A stretch of DNA of 64,000 nucleotides from Epiperipatus broadwayi (GCA_028023455.1 JAQFVV010012420.1:8387194-8451193), one strand, 5' to 3'. Shown: positions 1 to 14,605, counted from the stretch's first letter. The notes: a model not told the origin generated them from the letters alone. Numbers and translations: made by a program.

Positions 1-3000
1 GCTAAATGGAAATGGTACTAATTTACTTTTACCTTTTCATTATTTCTCTAATTTTGAATATGAAGTCCACTTCAGAAATATTTTTTACAGTCACTACTAA
101 AGTGATAATTGCATTACTTTACAAATTATCTTAATTTTTTAGAATTTCTATATTTATGTTTAGAAAACATTTGATCAAACTTTTGGAAGAAACAAAAACA
201 TGTGTAATTCAGCTTATTTAGATCACTAAGAAAATGTGGTTAATAAACGAGTTTATATAAAGAATTAAGATTGCACAATTTGAGACAATAAATCTAGATG
301 TTTCAATGGCTTCTGGAAAAATAAAAATAATACAGTCTTGTAAAATTTATTAAATTTACTTTTTTAATATTTTTTTCACTTTTGAATAGTAAATGACTGA
401 AATAAAGTATGGTGAAATAAATTAATTAAAAGTTTAAAACAAAAAAAAAATCACTGCTAAATAAGCTCTTTTTATATATAGTAATGGTCATTACTAAAGT
501 TTTAACTTCCATTTTTCTTTTGCAACAAACTTGTTCTTCAGGTTGCAAGCAAAAATGTTTTTTTTAGCAAGCTTTATATAATCCTCATAAAAAATTATGT
601 TTCGTGTTTTTTTTAATATCTCAAAATTTTACTTTAAACATTTAAAAATACTTGTTGATATAGAGGTAGCAATAATAAAATTAAGGATGATGATAATAAA
701 CAATAACTTAATGAGAAATTAGTAAAGAAAAAAAATCATGCAATTTTTCTGGATTGTTTTACATTTAAATTGTAGGTGTAGTCACTATCTTTATTCTGGA
801 TGTTCGAAAACTTTTTTTTCTTTAACTTTTAATATTTACAAAGTATAATGGTGCCATAACAAATGCTAAATTTTGTTCCAACCACCCATTGTGTACATCA
901 AGCACTGCATAAAACAACTCACATTTTGTTAATAAACTTTGATTAAAATAAAAGATTTATTGTTTATTGAACTTCAAGTGCACAGTATTTTTCAACATAA
1001 ACACACACATGTATATGGCACAGACCTTTTTATGTTTAGTATGCATATAGAAACTAAAATTATAGTATAAGCAAAATTTTTAAAAAATAATAATATAGTT
1101 ATTAATAATAAATTGAGAAGATACATTTACATATATTTTACTGAATGTGTTTCACTCATTCATTCTCTGAAAAAATATGATTAAAAAAAAGCTTACTATA
1201 TCATATTTTTATTTTGTAAATAAATTAAAAATGAAATGTCTGGTTTTAATTGCAATTAAATATGATCTGGGCAATATTTTTTCTCAATAACTTTTTTTTT
1301 CTTATAAAAACATAATTGCTTTATTATTAAGAAATCACAATATCTCTAATTAAGTAATATTTATTAAAGCTGTGGCCTCAAGAATATGCATATAAAAATG
1401 TGATAGTAGGGACCTCTATAGGTCTTAAACCACAAGCTTACTCTTTGGAAGAAATAAATTTTATAATTACAACTTTAAATATCTCTAATTGTGGATGTTA
1501 CTAAAGTTGAATCCACTTATTATATTTACATTTGGAAACATATTTTTAATTGGACAGATGATTTGATATTATTGCATAGGCTGATTGGGGTTTAATATCA
1601 AATATTTTAATATGACTACAGCAATGTTTATAATCTAAAAGAATTTACTCTACAAAAGTATTCCCATATCTTTCATCTTATTCTTACATTTTTTTTTTTT
1701 CTCTTGCAATAAATATTTCATATTGTAAAAGTAGTTAGAATCAAGTCTGCAAAATAAAGATGACTTCTATAAAGTAATTATTATTTGTTCAAGGTAACAA
1801 ATTGTCTCATATTATCAATAAATTATAATGTATTTTGAATAAATTATACTACTTATCAATTTGACAAAGTTAGCAATTGCAATATTCATTTTTTTAAATA
1901 TCCCATATTTTTAAACTTAGTGTATTATTATAATTAACAAAAACTTCATTCAGTACTTTTATTGATAGGTTATTCAAATCAAATAATATAATTAAACATA
2001 GGCACAGACTTGTACATCAAATTCCAAGCCATTAATGAATTCTTAACCATGCTCAATTATTAGCTTACATTAATCAAAAATATATTTTTATTATCTAAAT
2101 AAATGCAGTTTATCCACTCTAACCTTTTAGCAAAAATTTTTTATTGTACTTATATGTATACACAATCTTATATTTTGACTGCTCTGCAGTCTTCTTCAGA
2201 GCTATGATATAATAAAACAAAATAAAATACACAACTATATAAATAATACCATAAAAATGTAAATAATAAAATTAATAAAATAGTAAAAACAACAAAATAA
2301 AATATAACAAATTATAATAAAACTAAAATAAATTTAATCACAACTAAACAATATAATCCAGGTAATATAAAATAAAATATAATAAATTTATATTTCATAA
2401 TATATATTTTATATTATATTACATGGATTATGTTATTTGGTTTTGATCAGATTTATTTCAGTTTTAGTATGTTTGTTATATTTTATTTTATGTTGCTTTT
2501 TATTATTTTATTAATCTTGTTTACATTTTTATGGTATTATTTATATAGTTATGTATTTCAATTTGTATCATAGCTCTGAAGAAGACTGTGGGGCAGTCAA
2601 AATGTAAGATTGTGTGTACATATAAGGACAATAAAAAGTTTTTTTCTAAAAAGTGCTCAAAGTAGAATGAATAAATTGCATTTATATAAAATATTACAGC
2701 AAAATAAAGGAAGTGGTAAATTTGATAATATTTTTATCATCATTGTCTAAAACCGTTTCTGGAACTATAATATCAAACAAAATAACTAAACTTATGTCCT
2801 CAAAGTTCTCAATGGCTAAAAGTATTCTCATGCTTATCCTCTTTATTATATTTAATTTAATTTTTAAAACTAATATACATCTGATAAGCTGATATCTTGT
2901 TACCCACTCTGATCTTCACATTTTTACTTCAACAACATAAAAGGATTTACTTTTTTTTTATCAAGAAAAAAGAACAGTAAACCCTAAACATTTAATTTAT

Positions 3001-3799
3001 TGATAATTGTCTCTTGTTAGAGATATGTTTTTTTCCAATTATATTTAATCTTTCTCTTAATACTTAAGTATTTATTTTCAAACTCCTCTACTAATCTCTA
3101 TCATTTTTAACTCTAACAATTAGACATCAATTTAAAAACTGATATCTTTCAGAGCATTACTAATTGTTTGTAATCCTTAAACACTTTGACAGAAAGTTAA
3201 TTTTAATTACAATCCTGAAACATCTAATAAATACACTTTTGTTAATAAAAATAATTTAAGCCATTATACATTATCTTATAAAAATTTAAGTTACTAAGTA
3301 ATTTTTATTTTAAACTAATTTCATTTTTTCTCGATGATATGTCTTAAAATAACCGTTTATTAATCTATTTGTATGCTACTTGTGTTTTTAGCAACAAAAA
3401 ATTTTTGTAACTAGTAATTGTAACTGATAATTGGCTTCTAAATGAATACTATTTATATTATAAACATATTTAAATGTATGTTTAACTACGAAAATAAAGT
3501 TTGTATATGAATATATATATATATTATAATTACATTTATTTTGATATAAATATAATTGTGTGTGTATATTTACTGTTGGTATTAGTATCATATGTTTCCA
3601 CTGGACTCTACTAGCCATTCTTTGGGTAATAAAACCATTTAAAAATCTTATAGTGATGTCAAAAATATGATTTCGGGCTAGTGGGATTCAGTATAAATGT
3701 ATGCTGTTATCACTAACAAATAAATCTATGCAAGGACGATCGTAAATATCTTTTACATTGTAAATATCTTTGCTTTAACATATATAATTTTTTAAACAG
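1..3799 (+). other. Intron of the host gene (left part)
   Basis: This A+T-rich stretch lies before the acceptor at 3800. It is best read as intron of the same gene. The one structured item is the foldback repeat at 2098-2685. The other open frames are short and low in complexity, and no exon was recognised. Confidence 0.6.
2098..2685. repeat. Foldback repeat with CTGAAGAAGACTG ends
   Basis: Two arms of about 260 bp (2098-2360 and 2420-2685) are inverted copies of each other. Each arm carries CTCTGAAGAAGACTG, a short pairing stem, then CAAAATGTAAG or a close variant. This series recalls the 3' regions of Penelope-like elements and of weak hammerhead relics (CTGAWGA, stem, AAA). The arms have diverged moderately. 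No coding region lies between them. Confidence 0.65.
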
Positions 3800-3895
3800 C
3801 AAATACTGGCTGCTGAAGCAGAATTAGCTGAACTTAAAAGGCAACATATAACTGAAGTCACAGAACTAGAATCTAACATCAAGCAGTTAAAAAAG
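3800..3895 (+). CDS. RASEF: Coiled-coil exon of a RASEF-like gene (internal exon)
   Basis: This internal exon of 32 codons reads QILAAEAELAELKRQHITEV and continues to end in LKK. It is open, strongly charged and has a heptad-like spacing of Leu and Ile, as in a coiled coil. The acceptor is a T-rich tract ending in AAACAG and the donor is AAG|GTAAT. Both ends are phase 0, so it joins in frame to the exon at 33621. The exon alone does not identify the gene. Its place before the exons at 38670 and 45989 makes it part of the coiled-coil region of a RASEF/Rab45-like EF-hand Rab GTPase, thought to act in membrane traffic. It could be skipped if the start at 20487 is used. Exon reality is fairly secure; the gene name rests on the later exons. 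Confidence 0.72.
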
Positions 3896-3993
3896 GTAAT
3901 TATTACAGTTGTTACATCTAATAGAAGTTTATTTTTACTCTTATTTACTTGTTAATTCAGTTTTCTTAATAGTTTAAAAATATTAATTGATGA

Positions 3994-4130
<137 letters not shown>

Positions 4131-5805
4131 CTGTAGTTTAATCTAATATATGTGTGTATGGGAGTCTTAACAGACATGTTTTGAATATTTTTTATCAGTG
4201 GTTATTAATGAATATAATCAAACTCTCTCTATATATGATAATTATTACAGTTCAATTTCCAAGCGTACAACAATGGTTATAAATAAACATTATTATTAGT
4301 CTATATATTATTGTCAATGTTTTTAGCACAGGTATACAATTTAAAGTAAACAACAAAAACATAACAATTAACAAATGCAAGCATGAATATTATTCATTTA
4401 ACTCTTCCCTCTTTTTCTATTGTTGAGGGCATCTTAGATATATCAAAAAACTTTTTTTGTCAGCATATACCTAAAACATACGAATAAAAACATAAAAAAG
4501 AGTCAATTAATCTCAAAATTCATTTCCAACAGAATTAATTTTTATCAGTTGAACCAAGTTCTTCCTCACATATCTGCATTATAATAGTTCATAGTTCAGT
4601 ATTATTATAGCAAGTTACTTAATTCAACTTTCAAGTGCAATATTTCCTGAACTCATTTATTTAATTATATTGTCTTAGATAAATATATTAACTATTATAA
4701 ATAATAATTTTTAGTAGAATATAGATTATTTAATTTTTAATTATATCAACTAATAAATTCTAGCATAAATATTATTTAATTACTTATTATTTTCCTAGTA
4801 ATTCTGGTATCTAGTTCAATCTTGCCATATATATGTTTTCATGTATTTATATATAAATACATAAATAATCAAAATTATTCCAAATTCACAACTATATCTT
4901 GACACTCTTCTATAGTTATTAATGTAGTTGTATAGAAAGTCAAAGACCAAATCCAATGCCACTAATACATCAGTCTTTTATAAGCACTAAAGGTAACACA
5001 ACCATAGTTTTGATCCAAATTATGTTAAAATAATGTGCAAAGAGAGAAATGATCATAAATGCAAAATCAAAGAGGTGTGGTTTATTGCAAAAAATGAATA
5101 CATAATGAAACAGAGAACAAATAATATTCAAATTAGCAAAAAATAATTATAATTAATTAATAGTTTTAATTTAAACTGGAAATAATTTTTTCTTTTTTAT
5201 AAATTATTTAATAAATTTTAATTTTAACCTTAAAAGAAAATAAAGTTTTATGTTTAATAGTATTTGTAAAAAGAAAATAAGTCAAAAAATAAGATTTTAA
5301 TATTTTTGTTAGATTTTATTTTAATTAGTCAGAATTGGTTTTTTTTTTCTTTTCTCTTTCTCTTCAATACAAAAATCAAATTAGTGCTAGTAACTGATTG
5401 TCTTGTTTTTCTTTTTGCAAGAAAAAAATTTTAATTAAAAAAGAAATGTCAAAAATTTTATGATTCTATTTTAAATTTTTTGATTTGTTTTCCAATGGCA
5501 ATGTTTAAGGAGAAAATAACTGAAACATTGTACTTGAAAAAATTTACCTAATTGGTTGTTATAAAAATAGTCATGTTAGAGACAGATTATTGGTTTGAGA
5601 CAGGCTTCTTCCAAAATTAAAAGGAGTGTGGGAATAAGTCAGATGATCTAAGTGTCTGGTAAGAAGTCATTCATAACCTAGTTGTTGAAGAGAATAGTCA
5701 AATCTTAATTAGCTGCTGAAGAAGACAGTAGGAGAAAGATGAAAAGAAAAAAAAGCAGAAGTCTTCACTAAGCTGTTGGTCTAATCTGTTACATAGAACA
5801 GCAGA

Positions 5806-5991
5806 AGTTTTAAACCAAGTTTTCAGCACACTATGCATTTAGTTATAAAAATGGTTTTTACAATGAAAGTCACGTTCTAAGTTATTGAAATGAAATGTAG
5901 TTTTAAACCAAGTTTTCAGCACACTATGCATTTAGTTATAAAAATGGTTTTTACAATGAAAGTCACGTTCTAAGTTATTGAAATGAAATGT
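5806..5991. repeat. Perfect 93-bp tandem duplication
   Basis: The unit beginning AGTTTTAAACCAAGTTTTC and ending GAAATGAAATGT occurs twice in a row (starts 5806 and 5899) with no difference seen. Complete identity implies a very recent event or an assembly artefact. Confidence 0.9.
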
Positions 5992-6518
5992 AAAGGAGAA
6001 GTTAGCTCTGCAATAATCAAAAACAAACTATGTCTTTAACCAGAGCATGAGTCTCTATATGTGTTAGTCTCACCTGAAAATTTTAGTGGAAAGAAAATGG
6101 ATTAAATTTTGTTGTTGATTATGGTTAAACTGGAAATACTGCATACCAAGAAAGAGTCAAGTTAATTATATACATGTGCGGAAGACTTCAAGAAGAAAAC
6201 TCATCTGAAAAAACTGGAAATTATAACTGGAAAGAAGGACTCTACAGAAGAATAAAATTATGCTTAAAACATTTTTTGGGCACATATTGTATTTTCATTT
6301 AAATTTTAAAAAATATTTTTTATGTAAAAGTAATAATTTATAAGTATAAGAATTAATAATTTTAAATATTTTCATTTAGTTAATATTTTCAAATTATGAA
6401 ACATATTTTTAATCGATTCAATTTTTCTTTTAAAATTATGAAAGAGTTTTTTAGAAAATTTAATTTTTTTTTAAATTTAATTTTTTAAAAAACATATTGC
6501 TCTTTTTAGTCGTTTATT

Positions 6519-6552
6519 CCCCCCCCCCCCCCAAAAAAAAAAAAAAAAAAAA
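6519..6552. repeat. Homopolymer junction, C run followed by A run
   Basis: Fourteen C bases are directly followed by about twenty A bases. The exact lengths may be unreliable. Confidence 0.9.
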
Positions 6553-8774
6553 CTTAACAAAGAATTAATTAAGCTTAATCAAATATTGTTATCTCTGACT
6601 TTGAAAATATTGTTTCCCTACTTGGTTATTTAAAGAAATAACTTAATGAATTAAAAGTTAATTAATTTAATAAATAGATATCAACTGGTCAATTGTAATT
6701 TGATTTGATTGTTTTGGTTCTTACAGCTTCTTCTTCAGCGGGTTAAATCGATTTTATATGAAATTTTTATGAAACTAAATTTTATTTTTTTTGATAAATG
6801 AATATTTAAAATTTCATACTATTATGTTATTTTTTATTTTATTTATTATTAATCAGTTAGTTATTAAATAATTGTTTTAAAAATATTTTTTAGTCTTAAT
6901 GCCCTTTGTCCAGCTATCTCTTATATGAATTGGCAGTATGTGACTTGGTTTCAATATAGCTTAGTGTTCTGGGTTTTTAAATTATCCCAGTAAAACTATT
7001 TAATTGTAGTAGGATAAACCTATGAATTATTTACAGTGGTTTAGAATAAACTGCTTTATTTATTTATCTCTTGCTCACAGTAATAGTTTGTAGAGCCCTT
7101 GCTTTGTGAACTAGACTAAAACATAACAGTTATATGAAATAGGGGTTTAAGTTGGCATTTGAATTCCAGATGATAACCTTGGATAGTGCAAAGGTCCATG
7201 TACTACATTTTATTTTTATTAGAAATTAAGTTTATAGTTCACCAGTATATTAACAGTACTATATGGCCAGGGCATTGTTGATGATCAACATGTTTTAGTA
7301 TTTCAGCATTATTTGATTTTTTATATTTTGAAGGATTGGCACTTAAGTATATTCATTGAGATAATTGTGTTGTATATCTGTTTTATATTTAGCAGTGTTA
7401 GATGGTTAGCCTGTTTATAGAGGACTCTTTTCAAATCCAGTCACAAGGTTGACTGTTGGTTTTTTGTAGTTGATTGTTCATAATGATGAATGATTTTCTT
7501 ATTACTCTTGTTTAATGCTGGGTGAACTTGTAGTTAGTCTTATTCTTTGCTGATCTCTCATGCTGATTTATATTATATGTATTCTTTTTGATTAGTATAT
7601 GGGAATGATGATGGTTTCCATCTCATATTTTAGCCCTAATATGTTGTGGACAGTCACAAATGGCTATCCAGTTGTGGGATCATGTTATCATCCCATATTG
7701 TTACAATATATTAAAAAGGAAACTCATGACTTCTAAAAATAAATAAAGAAATCAATAAATAAATATTTAATCAAAATGTAGCTGAATAGGAAAGGGCATT
7801 CTAGTGTACCTACCTATATCCTTACTACAATTATATCTGTATGTAAATATTAAAACCTAAATGTAATAACAAACTTAAACTAGTGCTATGTTTATAATAT
7901 GTGTGTGTCTACTTGAATAGTTACATGTAAATAATAAAATCATAATAATTTAATGAACTACACTTTCCTTACCAATTTTAATCATAATGAAATATTTTCA
8001 GCTATGATAATAATAATAATAATTAGAATTTTGAAAAATTATACATAAATACCAATCATGCGATGATGTAAGAATGCAAAATAATAAGTATCAAATTAAT
8101 TTAAATAAATATACATATGTTTTATTGATAAAATATAAGATAATGCTAAAATATTTATGATAATAATAAATAAAACTAAATATCAATAGCAGGAAATTCT
8201 CTCAGATGAAATACAAAGTAATACTTTATAATCAGGTATACTTCCTATTGCTAATGGGTGCAACAGTTTCTACCACATTTTGTTAAAACAACCCAAAAAT
8301 ACTAAAGAAGGTTCTTCAGCAAAAGTAAAACTGTGCTTCTACAATAATTATCATAAAACATACTCACTGAATACATTTTATTTGACTTTTATTTTATTAT
8401 ATAATATAACTTCATCAGTCTCCAATCCAAAGTGTTTCTTTCATGCAAAACTTTGTATTAGTCTGTGCTTTAACTTATCAAATTGGGATTTGCATTTCTC
8501 CTGCACGTAGTTGGCTGATTAACAATATCAAAAATATTCTGTCCTTAGACTAGAAGTTACAAATAGTGTTAAAATTGCATGCAGTTATACTAACTGCCAT
8601 ACTGTATATTATGGGGAATTGTGTGCCAACTTATTCTGCTGAATTGCACAATACCAATATATGTATAACCATGACAAAGTTCAAACTGATGGCAAATCAA
8701 TCTTTTATGAGCATGAACCTAACCTTGGCCACACCTTTGAACCTACATCTGCTAGTGTGGTCTTCTCAAAATGT

Positions 8775-9335
8775 ATTGAAAGTCAACAGAAATTTTACCC
8801 AAAAAATGAGTTTGAATTATTCATTCTTCTTTTTTTATGTTAATCAGACCATGATTATTTTAAATATAGATAATACATTATCAATATATTTTTATCTTGC
8901 AAATGCTTTTAACATTCTTAAGTTTTAATTGTAAATTAGATTTTAGAATTATGTGAACTTCTTATAATCAACCAATAATTCATTAATCAAACTCATTCCT
9001 TGCCATATATAAAAACAATTCAACTGTCAGTAAAAAAATTGAAAGTCAACAGAAATTCCGTACAAAAAATAATAAGTTTAAATTATTCATTCTTATTTTT
9101 TATGTTAATCAAACTGTGATTAGTTTAAATATAGGTAATGCATTATCAATATATTTTTATCTTGAAAATGCTTTTAACATTCTTAAGTTTTAATTATAAA
9201 TTAGATTTTAGCATTGTGTGAACTTCTTATAATCAACCAATAATGCATTGGTCAAACTCATTCCTTGCTATATATAAAAACAATTCAACTGTTGGTAAAA
9301 AAATTGAAAGTCAACAGAAATTCCATACAATAAAA
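8775..9335. repeat. Tandem repeat of about 264 bp, just over two copies
   Basis: ATTGAAAGTCAACAGAAATT starts at 8775, 9038 and 9303. The first two units are full length and about 90% alike, and the third is partial. The open frames across 8566-8928 come from this repeat and are not regarded as genes. Confidence 0.8.
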
Positions 9336-10587
9336 AAAGTTTAAATAGTTCATTCTTCTTTTTTTATGTTTAGCAAAATAGTTAAGATTTTTTTTTGTAT
9401 GTTTTGCAAACTATCTTATATACACTAAGGTATTTATTGTTTTTATTACACTATTGTCTATGCAACTTGTTGGATTGATTTTGTGAGATTGAATGTGTAT
9501 ATATTTTAATGAATTTTTTTAATTGAATTTTAATTAAAGCCTTTGAAAGTTTTAGTGAATTTTTCAATGGAAGGACTCACATTCTGTTCAATATATGGAT
9601 GCTTCATTCCTGATGCACACATATATACTTTCAAGTATTAAATTACTAACTATTATAAATCATTTTAATAGTAAACAAACTAACATGGATACTGCTTTAT
9701 TAATTTTATTTTTAGATCATTCATCCATGTATAAAACATTGTATGTTTTTGCAGTGCATTGCCTCTTACTAAATTTTAATATAATACAAACATTTAAACA
9801 AAATCAATCTTATATTGCTTTATTGTGAATTCAGAATTTGATACAAAATTTTTCAGAAATCATAACATTGGAAAGACATATTAGAAATTTGAAGATCATT
9901 TTATAAGATATTCAATTTTAAATAATGTTATCTCTGCAATAAGCTAATAAAAATTTTAAATGATATTTATGGTTTTTAATGATTACTTATAAACCAATTT
10001 AGTTTTGAGAATTATTACACTTATTATTTGAGTAATACTTTGGATGCAATTTGAAATTTATAATTGCAGTTTGTAATGTTATAAGTGACTATTTATTATT
10101 CTGCATTCAGAATAGGTTTTATTTACCTGTTTAAAGAGGTTTATTTAAACTTCTTTGTATTAATAATTTCAAGCTCTGTTGTCAAGTTGCAATGTTTCTT
10201 GTCTATATAAGCTATGTAAGTATATTAGACCATTAATGAGAGTGGGATTCCCCTTATTGTTAAAAGGAGGTTGCCTTGACAACAGTTAGAAATTGTTGAT
10301 TGTTATTGACATTGGAATTGTCTAATTGTTGACTGGTTTTTAATGATTATATATGTATATAAAACATTTTAAAAAAGCAAATACTGAACACAACGATGGG
10401 TGTATATATATATATATAATATCATTTGCACCTTTAGTGAACACTTTGCAATTCAATCTATAAAATAAAGTAAAATTTATTTGTTTTTGCATATGGTTTC
10501 ATCTTCCCAGCAATCAGCATCAGAGCTATATAACCATATAATTAATTTTTATTTATACATACATACTTATATATAATTATAAACAAT

Positions 10588-10947
10588 ATTTCATTCCAAT
10601 ATCAGCCTTTCAAGCTAATTGAGCACGCGCCTTTGAGAGTGTTAAATAAATGAATACTCTCTTCTTCATTCAAGATATAGCATTTATGCAGGAATAAAAA
10701 GAATCCCTCTTATTCCTACGACTCAAATTCTTTTATATGAGCAAATTTAAAGTGAGAATTTATTCACGCTCTCTTCAGAAGTTCTTATTTGCTCATATAA
10801 AAGAATTTGAGTCGTAGGAATAAGAGGGATTCTTTTTATTCCTGCATAAATGCTATATCTTGAATGAAGAAGAGAGTATTCATTTATTTAACACTCTCAA
10901 AGGCGCGTGCTCAATTAGCTTGAAAGACTGATATTGGAATGAAATAT
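10588..10947. mobile_element. Foldback element with nearly perfect 160-bp arms
   Basis: The left arm (10588-10747) and right arm (10786-10947) are almost perfectly complementary around a loop of about 38 bp. Shared blocks include GAGCACGCGCC, GCATTTATGCAGG and TCCTACGACTC. The high arm identity suggests a recent or gene-converted insertion. No protein is encoded. A foldback MITE or a Penelope-derived inverted terminal-repeat pair would both fit. Confidence 0.75.
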
Positions 10948-11037
10948 AATTGCAAGCACGGCGCTAGATAAAATATTTGCTTATATAAACAATATTATAT
11001 ACATGCCCTATATTATAGATTTTAAAAAATCCAAATT

Positions 11038-11935
11038 TTTCAGTGACTACAACAATAACTATGTTAGTCTTTTATTTTATTGATATTTTTGAATGATTTC
11101 TTTTGCATACACTGTTTCATATTTTAATATATATATATATGTATATTCTACATTTGCATGACTTTTAAACTTTTTAATAATTTAATTTATTTTTCATCAT
11201 TTTAATTATTTCACTATAGTTTTAAACATGCATTAATTAATTATAACATAATATAGTTATTTCTATTTTTTCAAATTTTGTAAAAAAAATTTAATAACTT
11301 ACTTTAACGAAAACAATTTTTAAATTATTTTATGTTTTTATACTGTCTTCCTTTTTGAATATTTTTTAAGACTACATCTTATTTTAATTTTCCATCTATA
11401 AGAATATTTTTATAAAATTAATGTATTTCAAACCCAAATCTTTATTTAAATTTTGCCTAATACTTTTAATTATAATAACTTTTTTAATTATTCTATCCCT
11501 TCTATTGTTAGTATAATTTTTTTTTCCAAATTTATATCCTGTCTCTAATGAATGTAAATAAATAGGCAATATTTTATTATATATTTGTTGCGTTAATCAT
11601 GTATAAATTGAATTCTTTGTTTCATCTACATAATTACTTCTGATATTGTTAGTTTGATATAATTTACATTCAATTTTATATACTCCATTTATATAAATGT
11701 TCTGCATTTTTAATATATTTATTATATATTTTATTTTTGTGTTTATTATCCTAAATTTTATTAGATTGTTAAATTATTTATTAATGTTACTGATAATATT
11801 GTTCTTATAAGTTTTTGAACCTATATATTTATCTTTATTGCATTTATTCTTTTTATCATTATTTTCTCTGTTATTATTAAATATCTCCTACGATAGTTTT
11901 ATATTATCTTCTATAACTTTCATTGGATAATCATT
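11038..11935 (-). pseudogene. Decayed Penelope-like 3' end, left arm of a large inverted pair
   Basis: Reversed, this stretch aligns along its length with 12165-13145. It encodes NGVYKIECKLYQTNNIRSNY and VDETKNSIYT, a worn GIY-YIG lead of Penelope type, and then LHSLETGYKF with stops between. The two arms differ by many substitutions, so they are either two old insertions or one old inverted duplication. Confidence 0.55.
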
Positions 11936-12164
11936 AATTTTAGCTCATTAACTATTAATCATACTTGTTTACTATAACATTTCTTATTTGAGCAATAATT
12001 TATAACTCTATATATTCTTGAACTAATATTATTTATACAGTAGCATAAAAAAATGGTGATCATGCGATGTTTAGTGGTTTAATATTATTTATTTTATATT
12101 TTTGTCCAAATAAGAAAGTTTATTGTAAACAAGTAAAGTTAATAGTTAAGGAACTTAAAAATAA

Positions 12165-13145
12165 TAGTCAGAATAGATATTTAATACTAACAGAGAAAAC
12201 ATTAATAGAAAGTGTAAATGCAACAAAAATAAATATATAGGTGTAAAAACTTATAACAACAATATTATAAGAAATATAAATAAAATTATCAATAAGCAAT
12301 ATAAAAAATTTAATAATGTATTAAAATTTGGGGTAATAAATAAAAAAAAGAAAATATATACTTAATATATTAGACAATATATTAAAAATATAGAATATTG
12401 TATAAATGGAGTATGTAAAATTGAATGTAAAACTTATGAAATTAATAATATCAGAAGTAATTAAATCAGTGAAACAAAGTATTCAATTTATACAAGACTA
12501 ACTCAATATAAATATAATAAAAAAAATCATGTATTTATTACATTCACCAGAGACAGGATATAAATTTGAAAAAGATAGTATATAAATGATTTTGTATACT
12601 AACAATGGAAAAAATAAAAAAATGTAAAAAGCTATCATTATTAAAAGTATTAGACCAATTTTAAATAGAGATTTGGATTTGAAAACATTAATTTTATAAA
12701 AATATTCATTATTAATTAAATAAGCATATATAGATTGAAAATTAGAATAAGATGTAATTTTTAAAAAAATTTCATAGAGGAAGTTAGTATAAAATACAAA
12801 ACAATTTAAAAATTGTTTATTTAAAGTTGTTTAAAGTTATTAAGAGTTTAGGTGAGGTAAAGTTATTTTTTCAAAATTACATGATTTGAAAAAATAAAAC
12901 TATGTAATTATATTATGTTATAATTAATTAATGCATTTCAAAAACTATAGTGAAATAATTAAAATAATAAAAATAAATTAAATTATTAAAAGCTTTAAAA
13001 GTCATACAAATATAGAATAATATATAATATATTAAAAATATAAAATAATTTATGCAAAAGAAATCAGTCAAAAATTAGAATAAGATAAAAGACTACTATT
13101 TATAAAATTATTAAAAATGTATAAGGATATATAGTTACTGGGGTC
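12165..13145 (+). pseudogene. Decayed Penelope-like 3' end, right arm of a large inverted pair
   Basis: On the plus strand, INGVCKIECKTYEINNIRS and ETKYSIYTRLTQYKYN are readable with interrupting stops. This is the same worn Penelope endonuclease segment as the left arm. About 100 bp downstream (13260-13330) a CTGATGATGATTGC / GCAGTTGAAAAT series sits before a likely 3' tail. It recalls a hammerhead core but lacks a convincing stem I. Confidence 0.55.
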
Positions 13146-14602
13146 ATTAAAAAATGTGTATTTTTTAAAATCCAAAATGAAGAATATTTTACATAATGTC
13201 TTTTATAACTATATATAAACATGTACATATAGATAAAAATTAATTATATAAATAATAATATATATGGGACTATTATAACTGATGATGATTGCTGGGCAGT
13301 TGAAAATATAAGCAAGAAGGAATAAACTTTGTTTTATTTTATAAATTGCACTGTTCAATGAAGGTGCAAATGGTGTTATATGTACAAATAAATTCATAAT
13401 AGAACAAGAAGTGGAAAAAAGTTATGATGAAGAATATGAAGGCAAGGGTCTTGGCCAAATGATGAAGACTGTTTTTGCCAGAAGTACATCTTGAGATATT
13501 TGTTTTTTCATATGTTTTATCCAAATCATTTATCATGTGTGAGAAGAGTGTAAGTTTTTGGATACATTTAAAATGTCACGCATAAGTAAAAAAAAAAAAA
13601 CAACCAGTTATTATGAATAATATTCATGCTGGAATTTATTAATTGATATATTAATCTTTTTAAGATTAAAATATATATCTGGGCTAAAAAATTTAAATAA
13701 TAACCTACAACCTAATAAAAATGATTATTTATCAATTAATATTTTATTTATTTAAGATGATATCATCAAACAAATACAATTGAAAATCGAATTATAGTAA
13801 TTTGCTATAACAGATACTAAACTATCATAATGAAGGTATGTGAAATCAAAAAAAATGATCTACTAATGAAGACTAGTTTTTTCTAGAAATGCATCCTGGG
13901 ATTATTTTTTCTTTTGTTTACAATTTTTCTTCTTATATTTTAATTGTATAGTGCAATTGAAATTTTTTTGATGTTCAATATTATATTATATAGAGACTTT
14001 TTTTTAAAAAAAAAAAAAAAAAAGCATGAGTTTCTGGATGGATATTTTAGAATTAATACTTGAATGATAAAATTTATTTATTAATTTACAATGTTTTATT
14101 TGATGCAAAAAAATGTCATATCATAATTTTTCAGTTAAATTTCAATTTTTGTATTAAAAACAGTATTTTTCTCTATTTTTGCAGCTTAGAGTCATCTACT
14201 GTAAACGTTATTAACTAATTAACACTAGATAGTTTTTTTCCAAATCCTTAATTTGTAGCTATAGATCTTCTTCAGTGCTTTCTATACTGTTTAATAAGTA
14301 AAAATTAGTAATGAATATTACCAATTAGTGCTTACTGATTACCTGATTTTATACTAAATGATTCTGAAATAAAATAAATAGTGGATTATTGTTTCAAATT
14401 CAATACATACAATATATTATCTATGTTTCATTGATCCCCACCTATTTAATTCTGATGTCTAGTTTAATTCCTATGTGATAATGCAATAGTAGATCAGTAG
14501 ATTTTGGAGCTTAACGTTCATAGATCATGACTCACTCTTTCACATTCAATGCTCAATTTCTTATGAACTCCTAAACAATAAGTCATTCAATCATTATTAA
14601 TG

Positions 14603-14605
<3 letters not shown>

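Noticed and set aside
8566-8928. 120-residue plus-strand frame
   Set aside because: It lies across the 264-bp tandem repeat, has no conserved pattern, and the second repeat unit does not keep the frame.
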